A stretch of DNA of 64,000 nucleotides from Planctomycetota bacterium (GTDB lineage: Bacteria; Planctomycetota; B15-G4; JADJEK01): assembly GCA_016709145.1 (NCBI GenBank), contig JADJEK010000001.1:186001-250000 (forward strand), in the 5' to 3' direction. Both the position numbers and the translations under genes were made by a program. The notes below the pieces were generated by a model. The model was not told the DNA's origin. It did no database searches and worked only from the letters and a program-made list of their open reading frames with translations. Positions 35,751 through 44,553 of the stretch are shown one piece after another (positions within the stretch are counted from its first letter, which is position 1; every line of letters begins with the position of its first letter).

Positions 35751-37205
35751 TCACGGCAGGATCACGGTCTCCGCCGGCGCGATGCCGCCGATGAACCCCG
35801 TCGGGTCCGCCGTGATCGCCGTGAAGCGCGCCGCGAACGCTCCGGCCGGCAGATGCGGCACCTGGAGCTGGAACGACTTCGTGCCTGCTCCATCGAGCAC
35901 GCCGATCAGCGGCGCCGCCGTGAAACCGCCGCTCTGGATCCACTGCGCGACGTCGAGCATCGACAGCGGAATGCGCGGAGCGGGCTCGTTGCCGTTCACC
36001 GGGACTCCGTCGCCGGCGCTGAGGCCCGCGATCACCGCGTACGGCTGATTCGGCCGCGCCGCATCGGCGATGTCGAAATCCAGCACCGTCGGCGACGTGG
36101 CGATCACGTTCACGTCGATCGTCGGCGGCACGCTCGCGGGATCGAGCGGGTCCGACCCGAGTTCGAGCTCGCTCGCGTTGACGAAACCATCGAGATCCGA
36201 ATCCTCGTTCGGCGCGTTCACGCTGACGCGAATGGCGCCCGTGAGATCACCGCTGCTCCCGATCGCGGTGAACGAGTCGCCGAGGCTCGCCACGAAGGAC
36301 TCGACGATCCGTCCGAGGTAGTCGACGTGCTGCACGGTCACGAGCCCGGAGCTCTGCTGCACTCGGAGCAGCCAATGAGTGCGGTCGGACGCCGGATCGA
36401 CGCGCGCCACCGCGTCCGATCCGGTGATCGGAATCGACGCGAGGGGAACGCCGTCGAGGCGGAACCGCACGAGCGAAGTCATCGACACTCCAGCGATCAG
36501 CGCACCGCCGGGCTCGATCGCCACGGCGTTCGTGGGAACCCCAGGGAGATCGAACGTCGACTTCAACACTCCATCCGCGGACACGACACGGATCGTCGGG
36601 GAACCGGATACGGCACAGACGACATCGCCCGAAGGCGCGAGCCACGCGCGATCGAACTTGAACGGCACGAAGTGTTCGAGCGAGGAGCCATCGGCCGCGA
36701 GGCGGCGCAGCTCCATCGACGTTCCCGGTCCCTGACGGAAGCTGACGTATTCGCTCTGCGCACTCACGCCGATCGGAGCGAATGGATCGGGCCCAAGCAG
36801 GAACTGCGTAGCGCCCGCGGGCGTCACACGTCGAACTTGGCGAGTAACGAACGAGACCTGCTCGACCAACCACAGGTGGTCGCCGGCATCGACGAAGATC
36901 CAGTTGATCGAGCCGAACGGGCCCAGCGTCGCGACCTGCCCGACTCCGTTGCGGAAGACGCGGACGGAGGCCGGCAACCCCAAGCCCGGCGTTTCCGCGA
37001 CCAGGATGTCGCCCTGCGAGTTCCGGGCAACGGCCCGCGCGAGCACGCCGACCGGGTACGTCGAGTGCGTCCCATCCGAATCGACACGCTCGAGCGTCGT
37101 CGCGCCGAAGAGCTTGCTCTGCGGCAGCCAGAACGCGGGATCGACTTGTGCGAACGACGACGACGCACAGAGCGACACGACGCAGGCGCTGACGGCGATG
37201 CGCAT
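35751..37205 (-). CDS. Exported beta-propeller-like protein with a TSP3-like loop (paralogue)
   Basis: A 484-aa paralogue of the proteins at 3702-5150 and 37972-39438. It has a signal peptide (MRIAVSACVVSLCASSSFAQ) and a propeller-like body starting VDPAFWLPQSKLFG with repeated DG-rich strands. A DSDLDGFVNASELELGSDPL calcium-type loop and a beta-rich C-terminal domain ending PAETVILP follow. Its last part is identical at the DNA level to that of the 37972-39438 gene over 317 bases (35851-36167), while the N-terminal two thirds have diverged. This implies recent exchange between them. Function unknown; export is likely. Confidence 0.8.
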   Translation of the reverse strand: MRIAVSACVVSLCASSSFAQVDPAFWLPQSKLFGATTLERVDSDGTHSTYPVGVLARAVARNSQGDILVAETPGLGLPASVRVFRNGVGQVATLGPFGSINWIFVDAGDHLWLVEQVSFVTRQVRRVTPAGATQFLLGPDPFAPIGVSAQSEYVSFRQGPGTSMELRRLAADGSSLEHFVPFKFDRAWLAPSGDVVCAVSGSPTIRVVSADGVLKSTFDLPGVPTNAVAIEPGGALIAGVSMTSLVRFRLDGVPLASIPITGSDAVARVDPASDRTHWLLRVQQSSGLVTVQHVDYLGRIVESFVASLGDSFTAIGSSGDLTGAIRVSVNAPNEDSDLDGFVNASELELGSDPLDPASVPPTIDVNVIATSPTVLDFDIADAARPNQPYAVIAGLSAGDGVPVNGNEPAPRIPLSMLDVAQWIQSGGFTAAPLIGVLDGAGTKSFQLQVPHLPAGAFAARFTAITADPTGFIGGIAPAETVILP

Positions 37206-37384
37206 GGAAACCTCTCCGCTGGAGCTCGATCATCGAACTCGCCCTTCGCCCCGACCCGCGAGGCACGTGGGCCAACACCGTACACGGACAAGGGTCGAGC
37301 GCGCCGGGCGCGGAGCCCGACGTCGACGACGCGCTCGCTCACACGGGGCGAATCCGCGCTCGAACGTGACGATCACGCCGTAGA

Positions 37385-37484
37385 CGCATGACGGGGACGG
37401 AGGCGCGTCTGTCCCCGTCATGCGTTGAGTCGGCGCAATGACTTACGACCGCGCACGGACGGGGACAGACGCGCCTCCGTCCCC
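37385..37484. repeat. Inverted pair of class-2 GGGGAC/GTCCCC palindromic repeats
   Basis: The first copy is a palindrome with 14-base arms CGCATGACGGGGAC (37385-37398) and its complement (37411-37424) around a 12-base loop. The second core (37461-37484) is the same sequence inverted, 44 bases away. Cores differ from those at 44067, 44116 and 54909 only in one or two loop bases. Head-to-head pairing is how REP elements are often arranged. The pair lies between a propeller gene and a truncated sigma-factor gene. Confidence 0.88.
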
Positions 37485-37527
37485 GTCATGATTCGGTTTG
37501 AGCCTTGCGACCCGTCGGTGGTGTTGC

Positions 37528-37905
37528 ATGACCACCATGACGACGCACGACGCGCCGACGCTCGAACTCTTGCTGCGCCACCAATCGCTGGTGCGCTCGA
37601 TCGCGCATGACCTACTCGTCGATCCCGACGCCGCGGACTACGTCGTTCAACAGACGTGGCTCTCCGCCCTGCGTCATGCGGCGCGCAGCGCGGAGGTCGG
37701 TCGGTCGTTGCTTGTGCGCATCGCGACGAACCTCGCGTTCTATCGACGACGCGACGAGCGTCGCCGCGAAACGCGCGAACGCCACGCGGCGAACGCCGAG
37801 CGCGACGTGACCGCAGCACAAGCAGAGACTTCACTTCACGAGGCCGCGGTCGCGGTCGCCCGCCTTCGGCGCGCTCATGCGGGACGAGTCCACGATGGAA
37901 CGTGA
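37528..37905 (+). pseudogene. Truncated ECF sigma factor (region 2 only)
   Basis: A 125-codon frame from ATG 37528 (or 37537). LLLRHQSLVRSIAHDLLVDP followed by ADYVVQQTWLSALRHAAR is sigma region 2 of the planctomycete ECF type, with the basic RIATNLAFYRRRDERRRETR stretch that follows it. The frame stops in the linker, with no region 4, so it cannot recognise a -35 element. It is wedged between an inverted palindrome pair and the duplicated propeller genes. Deletion of the 3' half during rearrangement is the simplest explanation. Confidence 0.7.
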
Positions 37906-37971
37906 CGAGAACGCCGTCGGTCCGTTCGCGCGGACCGACGGCGTGGCTACGACTCTCGTCGATTCACGATG

Positions 37972-39438
37972 TCACGGCAGGACAACGGTCTCCGCGGGCG
38001 CGATGCCACCGATGAACCCGGTCGGGTTCGCCGTGATCGCCGTGAAGCGCACCGCGAACGCGCCGGCCGGTAGATGCGGCACCTGGAGCTGGAACGACTT
38101 CGTGCCTGCTCCATCGAGCACGCCGATCAGCGGCGCCGCCGTGAAACCGCCGCTCTGGATCCACTGCGCGACGTCGAGCATCGACAGCGGAATGCGCGGA
38201 GCGGGCTCGTTGCCGTTCACCGGGACTCCGTCGCCGGCGCTGAGGCCCGCGATCACCGCGTACGGCTGATTCGGCCGCGCCGCATCGGCGATGTCGAAAT
38301 CCAGCACCGTCGGCGACGTGGCGATCACGTTCACGTCGATCGTCGGCGGCACGCTCGCGGGATCGAGCGGGTCCGACCCGAGTTCGAGTTCACTCGCGTT
38401 GATGAAGCCATCGAGATCCGAGTCCTCGTTCGGCGCATTCACGCTGACGCGAATGGCGCCTGTGAGGTCGCCGACCGCCGAGATGGACGTGAACGAATCG
38501 ACGACCGCCGGCGTGAACGACTCGAGGATACGTCCCAGGGAATCGATGTGCTGCACGACCGTGACCGCGTCCACCGGATGCAGGCGCAGCAGCCAGTACG
38601 TGCGGTCGGTCGCCGGATCGACGCGATTCACCGGTTCCGATCCGACGACGGGGACCGACGCCAGTTGGACCCCGTCGAGTCGGTAGCGCGAGATCACGTT
38701 CGGCGCCGTGACGGTGACCGTGGCGAGCACGCCGGTCGGCTCCATCGCGAGGGGGCACGCCGGAAGGCTCGGCAGCGAGAACGTCGCGTGGACGGTGCCG
38801 GTCGGCGACACGACTCGAAGTACGGTCGAGCCGCTGTTCTGACAGACGATGTCCCCGGACGGCGCCAGGATGCCTTTCGTGAACTTGAACGGCACGATCA
38901 GATCGACGATCGAACCGTCGGGCTTGATGCGCCGGATGGTCGTGCTCGTGCTCGATGCCGCTGCGTGGCACATGTATTCGTTCTGCGCATTCGCCCCGAT
39001 CGAGACGAACACGTCCGGCGCCGTCGTGAACAGCGTGGCTCCGGCCGGAGAGACGCGCCGCACGCGGCGCGTGAAGAACGACATGGGCTCCTCGATCCAG
39101 ATGTGATCGGTCGAGTCCACGTAGAAGTTGCCGATCGTGCCGAGCGGGCCAATCGGTGCGATCTCCCCGACCCCGGCGCGCAGGACGCGGATGAACGACG
39201 GGACGCCGATATCGCGCGATTCGCCGACCAAGACGTCCCCGACCGAGTTGCGCGCGAGGCGCGGCGCGTAGACCCCCATGGGGTACGTCGCGTGGACACC
39301 GTTTCGGTCGACGTGTTCGACCGTCGTCGTTCCGAACAGCTTGGTCTCGGGCAACCAGTAGCCAGGGTCGACTTGGGCGATCGCGGCGGTACCGCATGCG
39401 ATCCACGTTCCGACGGCAGTGGCGACGCGCATGGACAT
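37972..39438 (-). CDS. Exported beta-propeller-like protein with a TSP3-like loop (paralogue)
   Basis: A 488-aa paralogue of the protein at 35751-37205. It has a signal peptide (MSMRVATAVGTWIACGTAAIAQ) and a body starting VDPGYWLPETKLFG, with the same DSDLDGFINASELELGSDPL loop and a C-terminal domain almost identical to its neighbour's. The start at 39438 is preceded by GAGGAG; a second ATG six bases on is possible. N-terminal halves differ substantially between the two copies, which suits proteins with variable ligand-binding faces on a common C-terminal module. The promoter region is shared divergently with the phosphotransferase gene at 39679. Confidence 0.8.
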   Translation of the reverse strand: MSMRVATAVGTWIACGTAAIAQVDPGYWLPETKLFGTTTVEHVDRNGVHATYPMGVYAPRLARNSVGDVLVGESRDIGVPSFIRVLRAGVGEIAPIGPLGTIGNFYVDSTDHIWIEEPMSFFTRRVRRVSPAGATLFTTAPDVFVSIGANAQNEYMCHAAASSTSTTIRRIKPDGSIVDLIVPFKFTKGILAPSGDIVCQNSGSTVLRVVSPTGTVHATFSLPSLPACPLAMEPTGVLATVTVTAPNVISRYRLDGVQLASVPVVGSEPVNRVDPATDRTYWLLRLHPVDAVTVVQHIDSLGRILESFTPAVVDSFTSISAVGDLTGAIRVSVNAPNEDSDLDGFINASELELGSDPLDPASVPPTIDVNVIATSPTVLDFDIADAARPNQPYAVIAGLSAGDGVPVNGNEPAPRIPLSMLDVAQWIQSGGFTAAPLIGVLDGAGTKSFQLQVPHLPAGAFAVRFTAITANPTGFIGGIAPAETVVLP

Positions 39439-39678
39439 GGAATGGACTCCTCGGGCAACGGCCTCGGGTGGCCGCGACGCGTGGCGGCACCGATGAGACC
39501 GTGAAGTCGGCGCCGTCCCGGCAGGGAACGACGGCGATATGCGGGCACGCGCACGCGAGTAACCGACGAACTGCGTGGCACGGTCCTTGCACGGGTCGCG
39601 GTCGACGTGCGGGATGCCACGAACGGACGCGGCATGCGAGGATGCCGACCGACCGTCGGGGCCCACGATCGGAGTGCG

Positions 39679-40968
39679 ATGAGTTCACGACTCGACGACG
39701 CAACCCGCTCCGCGCTGCGGCCCACCGTCGTGGCGTGGCTCGACCCCGACGTCGCGCGCGAACGGCTCGTCGCCGCCGGCCTTCCCGTGCGCGCCGCGCG
39801 ACGCACGTACGTCCGGCTCAAGCCCGACCTCGACGCGATCTTGCAGTTCGACCTCGACGTCGAAGACGCGAACGAGCCCATTCCGGCCTACGTCCTCGTG
39901 TTGCCGGCGGCGCGCGCCGCCGAAGTCGCGTCGAAGATGAGCTCGATCGCCGCGCCGTCGCCGACGCTCGGGCCGGGTGCGCGTTTGCTCGACAGCGGCG
40001 ACGCCATGTTGTTCCTGTTCCCCAACGATCGCCAACTGCGCGGACTGCGCTTCGTCGCCGGGCCCGACAAGCTGAGCGCTTGCTCGGAACGCTGCCCGCG
40101 TTCACGGGGTTGCGAGTGCGCGCGAGCCACTCGACGTTCACGCCGGTGCGGTGGAAACCGGAGCGACGCTTCCTGCTGCGCGGCGCGCTCGCGCTGAAGG
40201 ACGACGCGACCGGCGCGAAGAGCGCTGCCGACGTGTTCGTGCGCTTCTTCGCCGACGAACGCGGTGCGCGCATCGAGCGCACCGCGACCGCGCTGAGAGC
40301 GGCCGGACTCGACGATCTCGTGCCGGAACCGCTCGGCGCGCTCGACGACGGCCGACTGTTCGTCGAACGCACGTGGCAAGGCGAGCGCGCTCTCGACGCC
40401 GTGCTCGATGGCCGTGGCGATCCGCACGCACTCGTCGCCGCGCTGTTGCGCCTGCGTGCGACGACCGTCGATCTGCCGAACGCGCCCGCGGTGATCCAAC
40501 GCCTGGCGACGCTCGCCGAGGAATGGGAACCGGCGCTGCGCATCGACGCCGATTTGCGCTCCGTGGTCGGACCGTGGCTCGATCGTCTGCGCGCGGAAGC
40601 TCCGCGTGCGGGACTTCAAGCCACGGTCCACGGCGACTTGCACTTGCAGCAGGTGCTCGAACGCGATAGCCGCGTCGGCCTGGTCGATTGGGAGTGCGCC
40701 GCGCGCGGAGATCCGTTGTTCGATCTCGGATGGTTCGCGGCGCAGCGCGATGCCGTGCCGCTGCGCGACGCCGCGGCGCTCGATCGCGTGCATCACTACT
40801 TCGACTCCGTCGTCGCGACGTATCGCGCGCGCGCCGTGGTTCGATGCGTCGCGGTTCGCGTTCTGGACGAAGGCGTGTGGCGCATCCCTCGCGCTGTTGC
40901 CGTTCCGGCGACTCGAACCGGACTGGCGCTCTGCCGTCCGCGCGCGGCTCGCGGCACTCACGCGCTGA
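39679..40968 (+). pseudogene. APH-family phosphotransferase, two compensating frameshifts
   Basis: Three frame segments together give a 429-residue protein. Segment 1 (from ATG 39679) ends LRFVAGPDKL near 40071. Segment 2, one base over, gives LLGTLPAFTGLRVRASH through the catalytic loop TVHGDLHLQQVL and the metal-binding VDWECAARGDPLFDLGW. Near 40833 it shifts back to APWFDASRFAFWTKACG and a stop at 40968. The HGD and D-W-E motifs are those of aminoglycoside/choline kinase-like phosphotransferases; the substrate is unknown. A missing base at about 40071 and an extra one in a CG repeat at about 40833 explain it. It ends tail-to-tail with the next gene, two bases apart. Confidence 0.72.
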
Positions 40969-40969
40969 A

Positions 40970-41845
40970 CTATCGACCGAGCGAGTCCCAGCGCGCGCGA
41001 TCGAGGGCTTCGCGCTCTTGCTCCAACACGCGCACGCGTTCGGGGTCGACGTCGGCGCGCGTGAGGTAGAGCGCCTCGTCGCGCACGTGTTCGAGGTAAC
41101 TCGTCATGGCTCCCGCCGTGCGCGCGAGCGGATCGTCGGAGTCGACGAACGTCGTCCACTGCAGCAGGCTCGAGCGCAGGTCGTCCGCGGCACGCGCCGC
41201 AGCTTCCGCGTCGCCGCCGAGCGCGAGCTCGAGGGCTCGCGTGCCGCGCTCTTCCAAGTGCACGGCGGCCCAGAAGCGGTACGAGCGCGAGAACGGCGCG
41301 AGCTCGGCCGCGCGCACGAAGTCTTCGACCCCGGCATCGAGAGTCGATCGCCCGGTCCCCGTGCGCCACGCGGCTTCGAACTCGGGGTACTGCTTGCCGC
41401 GCAACACGAGGACGAGTCCGCGCCGGAAGCGCAGGAACGCCGAATCGGGTCGAGCGTCGAGTCCTTCGTCGAGCACGCGCAGCGCTTCGCCGATCCACGC
41501 GATCCGACGCGCCGCGTCGAGTTCGAGCGGCGGTAGATCGAACGCCAACACGTCGGCCACGCGCGCGCGCAGTTCGGCGCGATCGGGCACCAGCGCGAGC
41601 GCTTCGCGCGCGTAGCGCAATGCCTGCTGCGGATCGCCAGCGCGCAACGCCGCGTTGATGCGCGCGACGCGCAGACCGCCGAGGAACTCGCGGAATGCCG
41701 GGAACAGCGGGTCGGGCCCGGCGCGCTGATCGTCGGACTCTCCGACGACCAAACCGTGGTCGTAGTTCGCGCGCAACCGCTCCGCCGCGCGATCCCCGCC
41801 GAAGAGCAACACGATCCCGAGCACGGCCGCGCCGACGCGTTGCAC
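40970..41845 (-). CDS. Membrane-anchored TPR-like protein
   Basis: A 291-aa protein with one N-terminal hydrophobic segment (VGAAVLGIVLLFGG) and an otherwise helical, Arg/Ala/Leu-rich body. Helix pairs such as ARINAALRAGDPQQALRYAR and SAFLRFRRGLVLVLRG fit tetratricopeptide-like repeats. The start is a GTG at 41845, two bases after the stop of the permease gene, so it is the third gene of an ABC ATPase/permease operon and may be its accessory protein. No enzymatic motif is seen. Confidence 0.68.
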   Translation of the reverse strand: MQRVGAAVLGIVLLFGGDRAAERLRANYDHGLVVGESDDQRAGPDPLFPAFREFLGGLRVARINAALRAGDPQQALRYAREALALVPDRAELRARVADVLAFDLPPLELDAARRIAWIGEALRVLDEGLDARPDSAFLRFRRGLVLVLRGKQYPEFEAAWRTGTGRSTLDAGVEDFVRAAELAPFSRSYRFWAAVHLEERGTRALELALGGDAEAAARAADDLRSSLLQWTTFVDSDDPLARTAGAMTSYLEHVRDEALYLTRADVDPERVRVLEQEREALDRARWDSLGR

Positions 41846-41847
41846 GG

Positions 41848-43044
41848 TCAGCGCTCTCGATACGGCACGGCGGCGACCGCGAGCGCGAGCGCGGCCAGCA
41901 CGAGCGGCGTCGCGGCCAAGACTCCCGCGAGCACGACGCCATCGGCAAGCGCTTGCTCACGCCCGAGCCGCGCAGCGTGATGGAAGACCGACACGTCGGG
42001 CACGATGCGCACCAATCCGCCGAGCACCGCGCGCGCGAACAACACGCTCGCGGTCGGAGCCGACTCGCTGCTCGCGCCGATGCCCGCGATCAGGTCGAGC
42101 ACGGCACTGCGCGCTTGCGCCAGCAACCACACGAATCCGGCGGCCAACGCGGCCGGCCCCAACGCGAGCCCGAGCCCGAGCGCGTACGCGATCGACGCCA
42201 GCACGAAGCTCGCGAATGCGGTCAGCAACACGCACAGCACGGCGTCGGGCCAAACGCCGGCGCTGCCGCCGAGCAGGAACAACCCTTCGGGCTCGATCGC
42301 GAGCACGCACCCATCCGACTCGGACCGCACCACCAGCGTGAACGCCGTCGCTCCGGGATCGTGGAAGTGCAGCGGGATCGGTTGATGCGGCCGCATCGGG
42401 CCGGTCGCGAACGACTCGACGATCGTCTGGTCGCGCTCCAAGTCGACGCGCACGGCGACTTGGCCGGAGAACTTCGTCCCCGGGATCAAGCGCGGACTCA
42501 CGCGCAATTGGCCCTCGGGGCGAGCGCCGCCGTCGAACGCGAAACGTGCCGAGCGCGCCGAGTCGATCAGCGCTTCGGTTCCCGGCTCGACCACGCGTTC
42601 GCCGACGGTGACCGAGCTCGCCTCGATCACGCGGCGCAACGTCGGCATCGGTTCGAACGGCAAGCCCGATGCCACGAACGCGATCGCCGCGAACCAGGTC
42701 AGGCCGAGCGCCTGAGTGACGCAGAGCCCGAACACGCGCCCGCAGGCGAAGGCGACGCGCGATACCGGCCGCACGGCGCAAGCGATCACGAGTCCGCGCG
42801 CGCGATCGTCGTTCGCGAGGCGGATCCCGTCCGCGACCGCGTAGATCAAGGCCGCGCCGAACAGCGTCGACAGCAGGATCTCGATCGCACCGCCCGACAA
42901 GGGTGCGGTGTCGAGGTGCGAGTGTTCGACGGTTCCCGTCGCACGGACGAACAGGCCGAGCAGCACGCCGACGATCGTCAGCAGCGGCACGGTCGCCCCG
43001 CGCAACAGCACACGCACGACGTCGAACCCAAGGGCCGGGATCAC
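41848..43044 (-). CDS. ABC transporter permease (ABC-2 superfamily) with large external domain
   Basis: A 398-aa membrane protein. Two N-terminal segments around VIPALGFDVVRVLLRG and LLTIVGVLLGLFV, segments near 75-100 and 120-160, an extracytoplasmic beta-rich domain of about 130 residues and four more segments at the C-terminus resemble GldA/NatB-like exporters with a large insert. The GTG at 43044 overlaps the ATPase stop by four bases (GTGA), fixing both the start and the partnership. The frame is open further upstream, but that portion would overlap the ATPase gene. Confidence 0.78.
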   Translation of the reverse strand: MIPALGFDVVRVLLRGATVPLLTIVGVLLGLFVRATGTVEHSHLDTAPLSGGAIEILLSTLFGAALIYAVADGIRLANDDRARGLVIACAVRPVSRVAFACGRVFGLCVTQALGLTWFAAIAFVASGLPFEPMPTLRRVIEASSVTVGERVVEPGTEALIDSARSARFAFDGGARPEGQLRVSPRLIPGTKFSGQVAVRVDLERDQTIVESFATGPMRPHQPIPLHFHDPGATAFTLVVRSESDGCVLAIEPEGLFLLGGSAGVWPDAVLCVLLTAFASFVLASIAYALGLGLALGPAALAAGFVWLLAQARSAVLDLIAGIGASSESAPTASVLFARAVLGGLVRIVPDVSVFHHAARLGREQALADGVVLAGVLAATPLVLAALALAVAAVPYRER

Positions 43045-43883
43045 GAACCACCCGATCCGAATCGGCGCCGGAAGAAGTCCTCGAGCGATTCCCGTTCGGG
43101 CCGCTGCGCGAGCACACGCCCACCATCGCTCTCGATCGCGGCGCGCCAACGAGCCAAGCTCGTCGCATCGCCGCCGCTGACGACGAGTCGCGTCACGGCC
43201 GCCGCGCCGAGCACGGAGTCGATGGTGCCCGCCGCGAGCTCGCGACCGCGCTCGAGGATGACCAAGTGCGAAGCGACGGCCTCGAGGTCATGCATCGCGT
43301 GCGACGTCACGAGCACCGCGACGCCTTCTCGAGCGCGAGCGAGGATCTCGTCCCGCACGAGCAAGTTCCCGAGAGGATCGAGCCCATCGAACGGCTCGTC
43401 GAGCACGAGCAATCGTGGGTCCTTCAGCAGAGCCGCGGCGATCGCCACGCGCCGGTTCATGCCCTTCGAGTACTCGACCAATTTGCGATCGGCGGCATCC
43501 CCGAGCCCGAAGCGCTCCAAGGCCCGCCCCGCACGAGCACCAGCCTCGGAGCGAGAGAATCCTGCAAGCCGGGCGAACAACTCCAACGCTTCGCGCCCGG
43601 TCCGTCGTCCATCGAGAGCGAACCGCTCCGGAGCGAACCCAGTCGAAGCGCGGGAAGCACTCGACCAAGGAGCACCGAACACGCGAACATCCCCCGAAGT
43701 CGGCCGCAACAGCCCGAGCGCACACCGCAGCGCGGTGGTCTTCCCCGACCCATTCGGCCCGACCAACCCCAACACTTCCCCACCATCGACCGCGCAAGAC
43801 AGCCCATCCACCGCCACCACGCGACGACGCGTGATCGGTGCCGTGAACGTGCGAGAGACGCGGAGGAGCTCGAGGGCGGACAT
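43041..43883 (-). CDS. ABC transporter ATP-binding protein
   Basis: A 280-aa nucleotide-binding subunit. It has Walker A GPNGSGKTT (about 42-50), an ABC signature in the variant form YSKGMNRR, Walker B LLVLDEPFDGLDP and the switch His in VTSHAMHDLE. The YSKGM variant is common in ABC-2 exporters. It is followed by its permease with a four-base overlap. ATGs at 43883 and 43895 are both possible and neither has a clear Shine-Dalgarno; frames continuing upstream to 44144 translate repeat DNA and are rejected. Confidence 0.88.
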   Translation of the reverse strand: MSALELLRVSRTFTAPITRRRVVAVDGLSCAVDGGEVLGLVGPNGSGKTTALRCALGLLRPTSGDVRVFGAPWSSASRASTGFAPERFALDGRRTGREALELFARLAGFSRSEAGARAGRALERFGLGDAADRKLVEYSKGMNRRVAIAAALLKDPRLLVLDEPFDGLDPLGNLLVRDEILARAREGVAVLVTSHAMHDLEAVASHLVILERGRELAAGTIDSVLGAAAVTRLVVSGGDATSLARWRAAIESDGGRVLAQRPERESLEDFFRRRFGSGGS

Positions 43884-43948
43884 GGGAGGGCACATCGTAG
43901 GGACGAGCGAGGGGAGAGTGGATGAGCCTGGGGCACGGGACTGCGCGG

Positions 43949-44014
43949 GATTGAACGGGATTGAACGGGATTGAACGCGGGGGCGCTTCGCTTTTCGTAC
44001 CGCGAGCGGAGCTC
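43949..44014. repeat. Second copy of the GATTGAACGG / CGCTTCGC repeat module
   Basis: Three direct GATTGAACGG units (43949-43978, last base of the third changed) are followed by the GC-rich block ending in the GCGAGCnGAGCTCGC palindrome. This matches 7391-7474 in order and orientation. It lies in the 670-base region without genes upstream of the ABC ATPase gene. Confidence 0.85.
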
Positions 44015-44066
44015 GCGCCTGGTGAACACGGGGCACCTGGACGAGGTTGCCGTCGGGGGACACATC

Positions 44067-44139
44067 GGGGACAGACCCGCCTCCGTCCCCGTCGCTCGCC
44101 CGTCCGTCCCGCCACGGGGACAGACCCGCCTCCGTCCCC
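44067..44139. repeat. Two class-2 GGGGACAGACCC palindromic repeats in direct orientation
   Basis: The 24-base cores at 44067-44090 and 44116-44139 are identical and both continue into CGTC. The first is preceded by GGGGGACACATC. That extended 38-base form occurs inverted at 54909-54943. Related cores are at 37393-37416 and 37461-37484. GGGGAC pairs with GTCCCC in each. Confidence 0.88.
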
Positions 44140-44161
44140 GTCATGGCCGTCGAGCTCGGGT

Positions 44162-44191
44162 GGGGACAGTCCCCTCATCTGCTCTGTCCCC
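44162..44191. repeat. Class-1 GGGGACAG/CTGTCCCC palindromic repeat
   Basis: Identical over 30 bases to the copy at 7531-7560 and one base different from 7586-7615. It immediately precedes the long dispersed repeat at 44195. Confidence 0.88.
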
Positions 44192-44194
44192 ACT

Positions 44195-44426
44195 CCTTCA
44201 ATCGCCACCGCGGAGCGCGAAGCGCGACCCGGAGTTCTCCCTCGGGTTCAAGCTCGCGCGTCCTAGTAACCACTCCGTCGCCAACGGACGTCGTGAAGTC
44301 TCACGCGCGACTCAAGGGCGCGGGGGGTTTCCATAGGGGGGCCTCGCTCGTTTGTGAGGCTCCCCTTTGGTCGCTCGACCGCGAAGCGGTCAAGCGAGGG
44401 GGGTGCGGGGGGAACGAAGTTCCCCG
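44195..44426. repeat. Long dispersed repeat, 44-kb copy (without hairpin insertion)
   Basis: About 232 bases that match, in inverted orientation and with few differences, the sequence at 54571-54889. It begins with CCTTCAATCGCCACCG, passes CTCGCTCGTTTGTGAGG (a small stem-loop) and ends in GGAACGAAGTTCC. It contains no plausible gene, although several frames stay open. The rest of the 43884-44553 interval holds the shorter repeats listed separately. Confidence 0.85.
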
Positions 44427-44553
44427 CCTTCGCCCTGCGGGCTCGAGCGAAAGCAAAGCGGTACGGCCTCCGGCCTCCGTGGAACGGGGCGTGGGGCCTG
44501 CGGCCCCACCTCGCCTCGACGCCCGAGCAGGCATCGGGCCATGCGGCCCGAGC

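Noticed and set aside
41695..43974. A 759-codon plus-strand frame opposite the ABC permease operon
   Set aside because: Low-complexity Arg/Ala/Ser-rich sequence without motifs; the minus strand encodes clear ABC subunits with coupled starts.
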